A stretch of DNA of 64,000 nucleotides from Pseudomonas gingeri. GTDB taxonomy: Bacteria > Pseudomonadota > Gammaproteobacteria > Pseudomonadales > Pseudomonadaceae. Below are positions 19,344 to 27,208 of this stretch, piece after piece; positions within the stretch are counted from its first letter, which is position 1, and every line of letters starts with the position of its first letter. Position numbers and translations under genes: made by a program. The stretch spans positions 186,001 to 250,000 of the forward strand of contig NZ_JACAQA010000019.1 in the NCBI RefSeq assembly GCF_013385425.1, given 5' to 3'. A model generated the notes under the pieces. It was not told the DNA's origin. It saw only the letters and a list, made by a program, of their open reading frames with translations, and made no database searches.

Positions 19344-19718
19344 GTGACCCTTGGCGTTTTTTTGCTGGTACTTTTTTCCGTTGTCCTGGACGTGATCGGC
19401 CAGCTCTGTTTCAAGATGGGCCTGGACCGTCTGCCGGAGCTGGAGGGTGGCTTCAGGCTGAAAGCCTTCTGGGGCCAGGTGTTCAACGCCCCCCTGCTGT
19501 GGTGCGGGATCGGTTCTTATGTCATCGAGTTTTTTGTCTGGATCGAAGCCCTGTCCCGGGCACCCTTGAGCCTGGTGTTTCCCATCGGAGCCCTGGCCTA
19601 TTGCGGCGTGGTGCTGGCCGGCAAGATGGTGCTGGGCGAGACCGTCAGCCGCCGCCGCTGGCTCGGCACGCTGGTGATCACCGCCGGCGTGATGCTGGTG
19701 GCCATTTCCGGCGCTTGA
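19344..19718 (+). CDS. Small multidrug-resistance-like (EamA/DMT) protein, subunit 1
   Basis: Inner membrane protein of 124 residues with four predicted membrane segments. The first has an aspartate (VVLDVIGQLCFK) where EmrE has its essential glutamate. The GTG start at 19344 has AGGAG at the right distance. A second, similar gene follows after 31 bases, so the two probably form a paired heterodimeric transporter. The substrate is unknown. Confidence 0.75.
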   Translation: MTLGVFLLVLFSVVLDVIGQLCFKMGLDRLPELEGGFRLKAFWGQVFNAPLLWCGIGSYVIEFFVWIEALSRAPLSLVFPIGALAYCGVVLAGKMVLGETVSRRRWLGTLVITAGVMLVAISGA

Positions 19719-19749
19719 GGGCTCCATTCATGTTCGAAGGAAATTGTTG

Positions 19750-20151
19750 ATGAGCGGTTCAAAACACATTGATTGGCTGCACGGGCGCTTCGGCACCATC
19801 GTGCTCTGGGCCTTGCTGATCGCTTGCGAAAGCGGCGGACAGATCGCCACCAAAGTCGGCGGCGATCAACTCGGGCAGACCGACTTCAGTTTGCAATGGC
19901 TGCACGCGGTACTGCTCAACCCGGGTGTCTGGGTGGCGGTAGCCTGTTATATCGGGGCGTTTTTCGTCTGGATGCTGATTCTGCGACGCAGCACGCTGTC
20001 GTTGGCGTTTCCGCTGAGTTCGCTGGTGTTTGTCGCGGTGCTGCTGGCGTCCTGGCTGGGGCTGAACGAGCAGATCAGCCTGCTGCACTGGATCGGCGTG
20101 GCGGTGATTATCGGCGGGATTGCGTTGCTGGCAGAAGGTGAGAAAAACTAG
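19750..20151 (+). CDS. Small multidrug-resistance-like (EamA/DMT) protein, subunit 2
   Basis: A 133-residue four-segment membrane protein. Segment one holds a glutamate (ACESGGQIATKVGG), complementing the aspartate of its neighbour. ATG 19750 is preferred over two in-frame TTG codons just upstream, because AGGA lies eight bases before it. Paired arrangement and length fit a PSMR-type transporter, possibly for a small metabolite rather than drugs. Confidence 0.75.
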   Translation: MSGSKHIDWLHGRFGTIVLWALLIACESGGQIATKVGGDQLGQTDFSLQWLHAVLLNPGVWVAVACYIGAFFVWMLILRRSTLSLAFPLSSLVFVAVLLASWLGLNEQISLLHWIGVAVIIGGIALLAEGEKN

Positions 20152-20315
20152 CCGGCGATGGTGGTGAATGTCGCAGCGCTATCGCCAGCAAGCCGGCTCC
20201 TACAGATCCGAGTCACGCCGCATATTATCGTCGCGCCCAAAACCCTGTAGGAGCCAGCTTGCTGGCGATGGCGTCATTGAATATGACATCGCCATCCCGG
20301 CGCCAGCGCCTACAA
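20152..20315. repeat. Cluster of REP units
   Basis: At least three REP units are present: GCCGGCGATGG at the left, a reverse unit ending CCGGCTCCTACAG at 20205, then a forward CTGTAGGAGCCAGCTTGCTG at 20244 facing a degenerate reverse copy ending GCGCCTACA. The block lies between convergent genes. Confidence 0.75.
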
Positions 20316-20329
20316 AAGAAGGTCAGGCC

Positions 20330-21103
20330 TCAGAACTTGTAGCTGATCGCCGTCTGGATCTGACCCTGGTCGCTGTCGCCCTTCTGTTTGACGATGCTGC
20401 TGTCGGCCGCCGAGCCCACCAGGTGAATCCAGCTGGCACTGGTCATCAGCGACCAGTTACCGCCCAGGGGGATGGCAAAGCTCTGGGTCAGGGTCAGGTT
20501 CTGGAAACCACCGCCGGCGTGATACTGGCGGATCCCCGAGTCCTGCGCCTCCTGGGCACTCACACCGAAGAACGTCTGTGCCTGGCGCTCATCGGCATAG
20601 TGCGCGGTGAAATTGCTCCGGCCGATAATCCCCATGCCCAACGGATAGCCCAGCTCTCCACCCAAACGCCCGAGCACGCCGCCCTGCCCGCTACCGCCGC
20701 CGACGGCACTGCCCAGCTCGGCGAACAACCGCCAGAAGTCGGCCGGTGCGTATTCCACGAAACCACCCACCACGCCCATGTCCGGCACATCGCGCAAACC
20801 GCGCAACGAGCCGTTGGAGTTGCGCCCGGGCACGTAATTGGCGAAAGGCCCGATGCTGAAACCGTTGGCCTTGAACGCGTCCCAGGTCAGGCCGTCATCA
20901 CCACTGAGGCTGACATTGCCCCAGTCCAGGTCCACATAAGGCAGTGGCGTCACTTCATAACGGCTGCCCGACGGATCATAGGGCTGATAGCCCACCCCAA
21001 CCCCCACTTGCCCGGTCGGACCTTCATCAGCCAGGGCCACGTGGCTCCAGCCAGCCAGGGAAAAAAGGCCGGCCAGCAGCAATGAGGAGGAGAGACGAAT
21101 CAT
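20330..21103 (-). CDS. MipA/OmpV-family outer membrane protein
   Basis: Outer membrane beta-barrel of 257 residues with a Sec signal (LLLAGLFSLAGWSHVALA|DEG) and a C-terminal aromatic residue in TAISYKF, the usual barrel-insertion signature. The family is linked to murein-enzyme scaffolding and porin-like roles. The start at 21103 has AAGGA eight bases upstream. It is divergent from the six-gene sigma54 operon and shares its 225-base control region, so it may belong to the same regulon. Confidence 0.85.
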   Translation of the reverse strand: MIRLSSSLLLAGLFSLAGWSHVALADEGPTGQVGVGVGYQPYDPSGSRYEVTPLPYVDLDWGNVSLSGDDGLTWDAFKANGFSIGPFANYVPGRNSNGSLRGLRDVPDMGVVGGFVEYAPADFWRLFAELGSAVGGGSGQGGVLGRLGGELGYPLGMGIIGRSNFTAHYADERQAQTFFGVSAQEAQDSGIRQYHAGGGFQNLTLTQSFAIPLGGNWSLMTSASWIHLVGSAADSSIVKQKGDSDQGQIQTAISYKF

Positions 21104-21152
21104 GAAAGTGTCCTTGTAGATACATGCCTTCGCGTTCACAAACACGACTTTT

Positions 21153-21201
21153 TGTAGGCGAGCACTGATGTTGTTTGTAGGAAGCTACAATTTTTGTAGC
21201 T
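21153..21201 (+). promoter_or_regulatory. Array of TGTAG/CTACA inverted repeats, probable enhancer sites
   Basis: TGTAG-GAAG-CTACA spans 21176-21189. AGCTACAA-TTT-TTGTAGCT, a perfect eight-base inverted repeat, spans 21183-21201. A further TTTTTGTAG lies at 21149-21157. The overlapping palindromes sit about 90-115 bases before the predicted sigma54 start, the normal place for an enhancer-binding protein. The site could also be an operator for the divergent OmpV gene. Confidence 0.6.
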
Positions 21202-21263
21202 CCATGTACGAAACCCGATACATATAACGGATATATTCCACGAGAATACCGGATTTGAGCACT

Positions 21264-21279
21264 TGGCACACTCCGTGCT
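21264..21279 (+). promoter_or_regulatory. Sigma54 promoter of the phosphatase-aminotransferase operon
   Basis: TGGCACACTCCGTGCT has the -24 GG at 21265 and the -12 GC at 21277, ten bases apart, and TGGCAC is a perfect upstream element. The start is predicted near 21290, leaving a leader of about 40 bases. The last gene of the operon encodes a sigma54 activator. Confidence 0.8.
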
Positions 21280-21328
21280 CTGCGTAGGGCATGCGCAGTG
21301 TGCGCTCTTATTCAACAGGTACAAGTAG

Positions 21329-22033
21329 ATGATGCACTGGCATATCGTGTGTGATTTCGATGGGACCATCTCCCGCACCGACGCGATCGACAACATCCTT
21401 GAGCGTTTCGCCGACCCGAGCTGGGAAAGCATCGAGCAAGAGTGGCTGGACGGTCATATCGGTTCGCGTGAATGCCTCAGCCGCCAACTGGCGCTGGTCA
21501 AGGCTTCGCCGGCTGACTTGCTGGCGTACTTCGACACCATCGATATCGACCCGGACTTCCCGGACTTCGTCGATCATGTCATGGGCCTGGGCGCCTCCAT
21601 CGAAGTGGTCAGCGACGGTATCGAACAAGGCATCGCGCGGATCCTCTCGCGCAACTACGTGACCTTGCTGCCGATCCTCGCCAACCGCCTGCGCCAGGTC
21701 GACCACAATAGCTGGCGCATCGATTTCCCGTATTCCAGCGACGCCTGCCGCGCCGCCTCCGGCAACTGCAAATGCAAGTCCGCGCCCAAGGGCAAACGCA
21801 TCCTGGTGATCGGTGACGGTCAATCGGACATGTGCGTGGCCGGCACCGCCGACTTCGTTTTCGCCAAGGGCCGCCTGGCCGAGCATTGCGAACGCAACAA
21901 CATTCCTTACGCGCGCTTCGACTCCTTCGCCGAGCTGCCGGCCATGCTGGCCCTGCTGCCGAACGACATCGCGGCGAACGCCGGCAACTACTCTATCGAT
22001 CTTGAACAACAGGAACTCTTCCACCATGTCTGA
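21329..22033 (+). CDS. HAD-superfamily phosphatase, MtnX/SerB-like
   Basis: Cytoplasmic phosphatase of 234 residues. Motif I is CDFDGTIS with nucleophile D9 and acid/base D11. The last motif is IGDGQSDMCVA. A cysteine set C-x6-C-x-C (ACRAASGNCKCK) resembles the one in MtnX-type enzymes. The true substrate is unknown; no other methionine-salvage genes are adjacent. The start is ATG 21329 or 21332, with AGG upstream. It is the first gene of the six-gene operon and overlaps the aminotransferase by eight bases. Confidence 0.82.
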   Translation: MMHWHIVCDFDGTISRTDAIDNILERFADPSWESIEQEWLDGHIGSRECLSRQLALVKASPADLLAYFDTIDIDPDFPDFVDHVMGLGASIEVVSDGIEQGIARILSRNYVTLLPILANRLRQVDHNSWRIDFPYSSDACRAASGNCKCKSAPKGKRILVIGDGQSDMCVAGTADFVFAKGRLAEHCERNNIPYARFDSFAELPAMLALLPNDIAANAGNYSIDLEQQELFHHV

Positions 22034-23420
22034 TATTCGTATCGCTACAGCCGAAGACCAGGTGCTTCTGGAAAAAGAAGCCAAATATTGCTCCTACGGC
22101 GATACAGTTCACTACATCGAACCACCGCGCATTTTCAGCCGCTGCGAAGGTTCCTACGTCTGGGACACCGAAGACCAAGCTTACCTCGACCTGCAAATGT
22201 GGTACTCGGCGGTCAACTTCGGCTACGCCAACCCACGTCTGAACAACGCCCTGAAAAAGCAGATCGACACCCTGCCGCAGATCGCCAGCCAGTACTTGCA
22301 CAAAGGCAAGATCGAACTGTCGGAAATGATCGCGGTCGACGCCAAGAACAAGTTCGGCCTCGACGGTCGCGTGCACTTCAACGTCGGTGGTTCGCAGTCC
22401 ATCGAAGACTCGCTGAAAGTCGTGCGTAACGCCACCAACGGCAAGAGCCTGATGTTCGCCTTCGAAGGCGGCTACCACGGCCGGACCCTGGGCGCGTCCT
22501 CGATCACTTCGAGCTACCGCTACCGTCGCCGCTACGGCCACTTCGGCGAGCGCGCGCAGTTCATCCCGTTCCCGTACCACTTCCGCGGCCCGAAAGGCAT
22601 GACCAAGGAAGAATACGGCAGCCACTGCGTGCAGCAGTTCGCCCGCCTGTTCGAAACCGAATACAACGGTGTCTGGGACCCGAAAGTCGGTAGCAGCGAA
22701 TACGCCGCGTTCTACGTCGAGCCGATCCAGGGCACCGGCGGCTACGTGATCCCGCCGATGAACTTCTACAGCGAGCTGAAGCAGGTCCTCGACCAGCACG
22801 GCATCCTGATGGTCGTCGACGAAATCCAGATGGGCTTCTGGCGTACCGGCAAGCTGTGGTCGATCGAACACTTCGACGTCAAGCCGGACGTGATCGTCTT
22901 CGGCAAGGCGCTGACCAACGGCCTGAACCCGCTGGGCGGCATCTGGGCCCGTGAAGAGCTGATCAACCCGAAGATCTTCCCACCAGGCTCCACCCACTCC
23001 ACCTTCGCCTCGAACCCACTGGGTACGGCCGTTGGCTTGGAAATGTTCAAAATGACCAGCGAAGTCGACTACGGCGCGATGGTCATGGCCAAGGGCAAGT
23101 ACTTCCTCGAAGGCCTGCAAGAGCTGCAGAAACGCTTCCCGATCATCGGCGACGTCGATGGCCTGGGCCTGGCCCTGCGCTGCGAAATCTGCACCACCGA
23201 CGGCTTCACCCCGGACAAGGCCACCCTGGACTACATGGTCGAGGAAGGCATGAAGGGCGACATGGTGGTTGACGGTCAGAAACTCGGCCTGATCCTCGAC
23301 GTCGGCGGCTACTACAAGAACGTGATCACCCTGGCACCGTCGCTGGAAATCAGCTACCCGGAAATCGACCTGGGTCTGAAACTGCTCGAGCAGCTGCTGA
23401 ACCGAGCCATGAAGCGGTGA
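22026..23420 (+). CDS. Class III PLP-dependent aminotransferase
   Basis: Cytoplasmic aminotransferase of 464 residues, of the same fold as 4-aminobutyrate, ornithine and diaminobutyrate aminotransferases. The PLP-contacting acid pair is MVVDEIQMGFWRTG and the Schiff-base lysine is K294 in VFGKALTNGLNPLGG. The EGGYHGRTLGASS loop also fits. ATG 22026 is the natural start, since the frame upstream is the phosphatase gene read out of phase. The amino donor and acceptor cannot be told from the sequence. The high proportion of frequent codons suggests strong expression. Confidence 0.9.
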   Translation: MSDIRIATAEDQVLLEKEAKYCSYGDTVHYIEPPRIFSRCEGSYVWDTEDQAYLDLQMWYSAVNFGYANPRLNNALKKQIDTLPQIASQYLHKGKIELSEMIAVDAKNKFGLDGRVHFNVGGSQSIEDSLKVVRNATNGKSLMFAFEGGYHGRTLGASSITSSYRYRRRYGHFGERAQFIPFPYHFRGPKGMTKEEYGSHCVQQFARLFETEYNGVWDPKVGSSEYAAFYVEPIQGTGGYVIPPMNFYSELKQVLDQHGILMVVDEIQMGFWRTGKLWSIEHFDVKPDVIVFGKALTNGLNPLGGIWAREELINPKIFPPGSTHSTFASNPLGTAVGLEMFKMTSEVDYGAMVMAKGKYFLEGLQELQKRFPIIGDVDGLGLALRCEICTTDGFTPDKATLDYMVEEGMKGDMVVDGQKLGLILDVGGYYKNVITLAPSLEISYPEIDLGLKLLEQLLNRAMKR

Positions 23421-24283
23421 ACATGACACCTATCGATCTGGGCGAAGGTGATGCTGGCTTCGTACTCGGCTCGGGTCCGGTCGGGATCTTGTTGATCCAC
23501 GGCCTGACCGGCACCCCGACGGAACTCCGTCGGGTGGCCCAGGGCCTGGCCAAGAAGGGCAACTGCACGGTTTACGTGCCGACCCTGGCCGGGCACTGCG
23601 GCGGCAACGAAGACCTGCAGGCCACCGGCTGGCTGGACTGGTATGAAGGCGTACGCAAGACATTCGTGGCGGTGAAAGAGCGCCACGAACAGGTTTTCGT
23701 CGGCGGTCTGTCCATGGGCGCGGTGATGTCCATGTACATGGCCTCCGAACACCCGGGCCAGATCGCCGGGCTGCTGATGTACTCGACGACCCTGCGCTAC
23801 GACGGCTGGAGCATTCACAAGCTGGCATTCCTGACGCCGTTGCTGATGAAGATTCCGTTCGGCGTGCACATCTGCCGTTTCGAGGAAAAGCCGCCCTATG
23901 GCATCAAGAACGAACGCCTGCGGGCCATCGTCGAGCGCCAGATGAAAGCCGGCCAGAGCAGCGATGCCGGGCTGTTGACCATGGAAGGCATCACCGTGCG
24001 CGAACTGCACCGGATGAACGCCGTGGTCATGCGCCGCATGCCGTCGATCAAGACCCCGGCCCTGGTGATCCACTCCATCGAGGACGACATCACCAGCCCA
24101 TGGAACGCCGACTACGTCGAGCGTCACCTGGGCGGTCCGGTGACCAAGGTCATGCTCGACAACTGCTATCACATGATCACCGTCGATCTGCAATACAAGG
24201 AAGTGATCGAGCTGAGCGCCGACTACGTCGAGCGTTTGAGCGGCATCTCGAGCGAGCCTGAAGCACAGCGGCAACAGGCCTAA
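23417..24283 (+). CDS. Alpha/beta hydrolase (carboxylesterase/acylglycerol lipase type)
   Basis: About 288 residues with the oxyanion HGLTGTP, nucleophile elbow GGLSMGAVM, acid in HSIEDDI and histidine in NCYHMITVD, the layout of Est30-type carboxylesterases. No signal peptide is present. The GTG at 23417 overlaps the previous stop as GTGA; ATG 23423 is the alternative. In this operon it could release or transfer an acyl group from the aminotransferase product, but that is inference. Confidence 0.85.
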   Translation: MNMTPIDLGEGDAGFVLGSGPVGILLIHGLTGTPTELRRVAQGLAKKGNCTVYVPTLAGHCGGNEDLQATGWLDWYEGVRKTFVAVKERHEQVFVGGLSMGAVMSMYMASEHPGQIAGLLMYSTTLRYDGWSIHKLAFLTPLLMKIPFGVHICRFEEKPPYGIKNERLRAIVERQMKAGQSSDAGLLTMEGITVRELHRMNAVVMRRMPSIKTPALVIHSIEDDITSPWNADYVERHLGGPVTKVMLDNCYHMITVDLQYKEVIELSADYVERLSGISSEPEAQRQQA

Positions 24284-24293
24284 GGAAAGACCC

Positions 24294-25418
24294 GTGATCA
24301 GCGCCCAAGCCTTCTCGACCATCGAGGCTATCGACCGTAACGCCTGGAACGATTGCTTTGTCGGCGTCCTGGAGAATTGGGAGTATTACCTGGCGGTGGA
24401 GAAAGCCGGCATCGAAGACTTTGAATGGCGCTACCTGGCGCTGTTCGAAGACGACCGTTTGCTGGCCGTCGCCCCCGCCTTCCTGACTTCCTACAAACTC
24501 GACACCACGGTGCAGGGTTTGGTTAAACGCATCACCGGCTGGATCAATCGATTCCTGCCGGGCTTGCTGAAATTTCCGCTCTACGCCATCGGCTCGCCGG
24601 TGGCGGAGCGCTGCACGGCCGGAACGGCCAGCCATGTACCGCCGGCACGGCGCCAGGCCCTGCTCGAACAGCTGCTCGCCCTGGCCCACGCTGACGCCCG
24701 GCAATTGGGTATCCGCCTGATCGCCGTCAAGGACGCCCCCAGCGACGACAACGACTGGCGCCGCAGCTGCAAGGCCGCCGGCTACCAGGCCATGCCCAGC
24801 CTGCCCAACGCGCTGCTGCCGATCCCGTTCGGCTCCATCGACGCCTACCTGGGGACCCTGGATAAGGCAACCCGCAAGGACCTGCGGCGCAAACTGCGAG
24901 CGCCCGGACCGCGAATCGAATGGCGACACAATATCGACGATGTGCTGCCACGGATCATGGAGCTGTACCAGGCCACGTTGGCGCGCAGCGAACTGCAATT
25001 CGAGCGGCTGCCGGCGGGTTACTTCACCCATGTGCTCGAACACATGGACGAACGCGCGGCCTGTGTCCTGTACTGGGCCGGCGAGCGCCTCGTGGCGTTC
25101 AACCTGGTGCTGTTCGACGGCGACCGCCTGATCGACAAGTTTTTCGGTCATGAGGTGAACCAAAGCCGCGAGCCCAATCTCTATTTCCGCAATTGGCTGG
25201 CCAATGTCGATTACTGCATTCGCCACCAGATCCCGGTCTACGAGTCAGGGCAAGCCGGTTATGCCAGCAAGATTCGCCTGGGCTGCAGCTTCCAGGGCAA
25301 CAATATGTTTTTCCATCATCGCAACTGGCTGATCAACAATGTCCTCAGAGGGGTCAAACTGTTGGTTCGCCCGGATCGATTCGACCCTGCCATGTCTGCT
25401 GCGATAAGCGAAACCTGA
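24294..25418 (+). CDS. FemAB/GNAT-fold acyl or aminoacyl transferase
   Basis: A 374-residue protein with a C-terminal Acetyltransf_6-like (BioF2/FemAB) fold: RKDLRRKLRA, CVLYWAGERLVAFNLVLFD, LIDKFFGHE, then YFRNWLANVDYCI. Members move acyl or aminoacyl groups to amines. The GTG start at 24294 has AAGGAAAG before it. It overlaps the sensor kinase by one base (TGATG). Together with the aminotransferase it suggests amide formation on a new amine. Confidence 0.78.
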   Translation: MISAQAFSTIEAIDRNAWNDCFVGVLENWEYYLAVEKAGIEDFEWRYLALFEDDRLLAVAPAFLTSYKLDTTVQGLVKRITGWINRFLPGLLKFPLYAIGSPVAERCTAGTASHVPPARRQALLEQLLALAHADARQLGIRLIAVKDAPSDDNDWRRSCKAAGYQAMPSLPNALLPIPFGSIDAYLGTLDKATRKDLRRKLRAPGPRIEWRHNIDDVLPRIMELYQATLARSELQFERLPAGYFTHVLEHMDERAACVLYWAGERLVAFNLVLFDGDRLIDKFFGHEVNQSREPNLYFRNWLANVDYCIRHQIPVYESGQAGYASKIRLGCSFQGNNMFFHHRNWLINNVLRGVKLLVRPDRFDPAMSAAISET

Positions 25419-27208
25419 TGAGCACCACGCCAGAACGCCGCCGAAAACGACGCCCCTTCTCGATCTCGCGCTGGAGCGTGCAACGCAAGTTGTTGCTGGC
25501 GTTCTGGCTGGTCAGCGTGATACCGACCATGATTGCCGCGGAACTGGCGGCCACCACCCTGTCGCAGATTTTCGACAGCAACGTGCGCATCTGGCTGCAA
25601 GAGTCGACCAAAGTGGTCAAGGACGAGATCAGCGAGATCAAGCGTTCCAACGCCCGCGTCGCACAATTGTTCCTGCTCTACACCCGGCCGCCCAGCTCGC
25701 ACCGCGCCGCCAAGCACGACAAGCTGACCGCCGACATCGCCGACGCCATGGGCATCGACCTGGTGGCGCTGGTGCGCAACCAGGACCACAAGGTGGTCTT
25801 CACCACCCAGCCGGATGATATCGTCTCGCAGATCAGTACCGCGCCCAACGCGGTGTTGCAGACCATTCAGATCGCTGGCGTGACCACCGGCGTGGTGGTC
25901 TCGACCTTCGACACCACCCAGGACGGCGTCGACTACCAGATGGTCATCGCCACCTACCTGGACAGCAGTTTCCTCAACAGCGTCGCCGATGTGCACTCCC
26001 TGGATCTGCGCCTGTACCTGGCCAACCCCCAGGGTTTTTCCGAGATATTCTCCACCCAGCGCTTCGAAGATCACCCCAGCAACGTGCCTGACAGCATCAC
26101 CGACGTTCTGCGCGACACCCGCCAGCCCAGTGAAGTCTTCACCAACCGCTACAGCGGCCTGTACTGGCCGATCTTCAACGACACCGGCGACCTGCAGGGG
26201 GTGATTTTCAGCGGCCTGCTGCGCCATACCAGCCTGGTGGGCCTGGTCAACCAGAGCAACCTGTTCATCCTGATCTTCATGCTCGGTTCGGTGCTATCGC
26301 TGAGTGTCGGCTGGCTGGTCTCGCGGCGCCTGACCCTGCCCTTGCGCGGCCTGGCCGAAGGCGTCAGCGCGGTGATTTCCGGCGACTACAGCAAGCGTAT
26401 CCCGGTGACCGGCAGCGACGAGCTGTCGGAACTGAGCAACACCTTCAACCACATGACCGAACGCCTGGGCGAGCTGCATCACCTCGAAGCCCAGCTGCGC
26501 CGCCGCGACCGCTTGCACGCCCTGGGCGAAGTCGCCATGGGCCTGGCCCACGAAATCCGCAACCCGCTGGGCATCATCAAGACCGCCACGCAGTTGCTGC
26601 ACCGCCGCGCCAACCTGCCGGACACCGACAAGCGGCACCTGGAATACGTGATCAGCGAGGTCTCGCGGATCAACGACCTGATCACCGAATTCCTCGATTT
26701 CGCCAAGCCCAGCGCACCGATTCGCGCGCTCTACCCGGCCCGCGAGCTGGCCGAGGAAATCCTCGGTTTCTGCGCTCCGGAACTGGCGATCCACAATATC
26801 GACGCGCAGATCGACGACCAGGCGCCCGGCGCCACCCTGTATGCCGACTCCCGGCAGTTGAAACAGGCCTGCCTGAACCTGATCCTCAATGCCATCGACG
26901 CCATGCCCAAGGGCGGGCGCCTGACCATTGGCATTGCCAAGGACCCGCGCTACACCATCATCAGTGTGACCGACACCGGCCAGGGCATCGAGCCGGACAT
27001 GATCGAACGTATTTTCACGCCGTTCGTCACCACCAAGGCCTCGGGCACCGGCCTGGGCCTGGCGAAGGTCTATTCGATCATGGAAAACCATGACGGGCGT
27101 ATCGAGTGCATCAGCGAAAAAGATGCCGGCGCGACCTTCAACCTGTACATTCCGGCCCATGGTGGCGACCTGGACCACGAGGATGAGGAAGAAGACGATG
27201 ACGCATAA
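25418..27208 (+). CDS. Membrane sensor histidine kinase of the six-gene operon
   Basis: Inner membrane kinase of 596 residues. A basic N-terminus is followed by a membrane segment at about 24-46 (LLLAFWLVSVIPTMIAAELA), a periplasmic sensor of about 240 residues, a second segment near 290 (LFILIFMLGSVLSLSVGWLV), HAMP, the H-box MGLAHEIRNPLGIIK, and the N, G1 and G2 boxes NLILNAIDAM, DTGQGIE and GTGLGLAK. An acidic tail (DHEDEEEDDDA) is unusual. It overlaps the regulator gene by 11 bases. Confidence 0.92.
   Translation: MSTTPERRRKRRPFSISRWSVQRKLLLAFWLVSVIPTMIAAELAATTLSQIFDSNVRIWLQESTKVVKDEISEIKRSNARVAQLFLLYTRPPSSHRAAKHDKLTADIADAMGIDLVALVRNQDHKVVFTTQPDDIVSQISTAPNAVLQTIQIAGVTTGVVVSTFDTTQDGVDYQMVIATYLDSSFLNSVADVHSLDLRLYLANPQGFSEIFSTQRFEDHPSNVPDSITDVLRDTRQPSEVFTNRYSGLYWPIFNDTGDLQGVIFSGLLRHTSLVGLVNQSNLFILIFMLGSVLSLSVGWLVSRRLTLPLRGLAEGVSAVISGDYSKRIPVTGSDELSELSNTFNHMTERLGELHHLEAQLRRRDRLHALGEVAMGLAHEIRNPLGIIKTATQLLHRRANLPDTDKRHLEYVISEVSRINDLITEFLDFAKPSAPIRALYPARELAEEILGFCAPELAIHNIDAQIDDQAPGATLYADSRQLKQACLNLILNAIDAMPKGGRLTIGIAKDPRYTIISVTDTGQGIEPDMIERIFTPFVTTKASGTGLGLAKVYSIMENHDGRIECISEKDAGATFNLYIPAHGGDLDHEDEEEDDDA

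Noticed and set aside
21183..21201. AGCTACAA-TTT-TTGTAGCT read as a terminator
   Set aside because: The loop is only three bases, no T-run follows and it lies upstream of both divergent genes, so a binding site is more likely.
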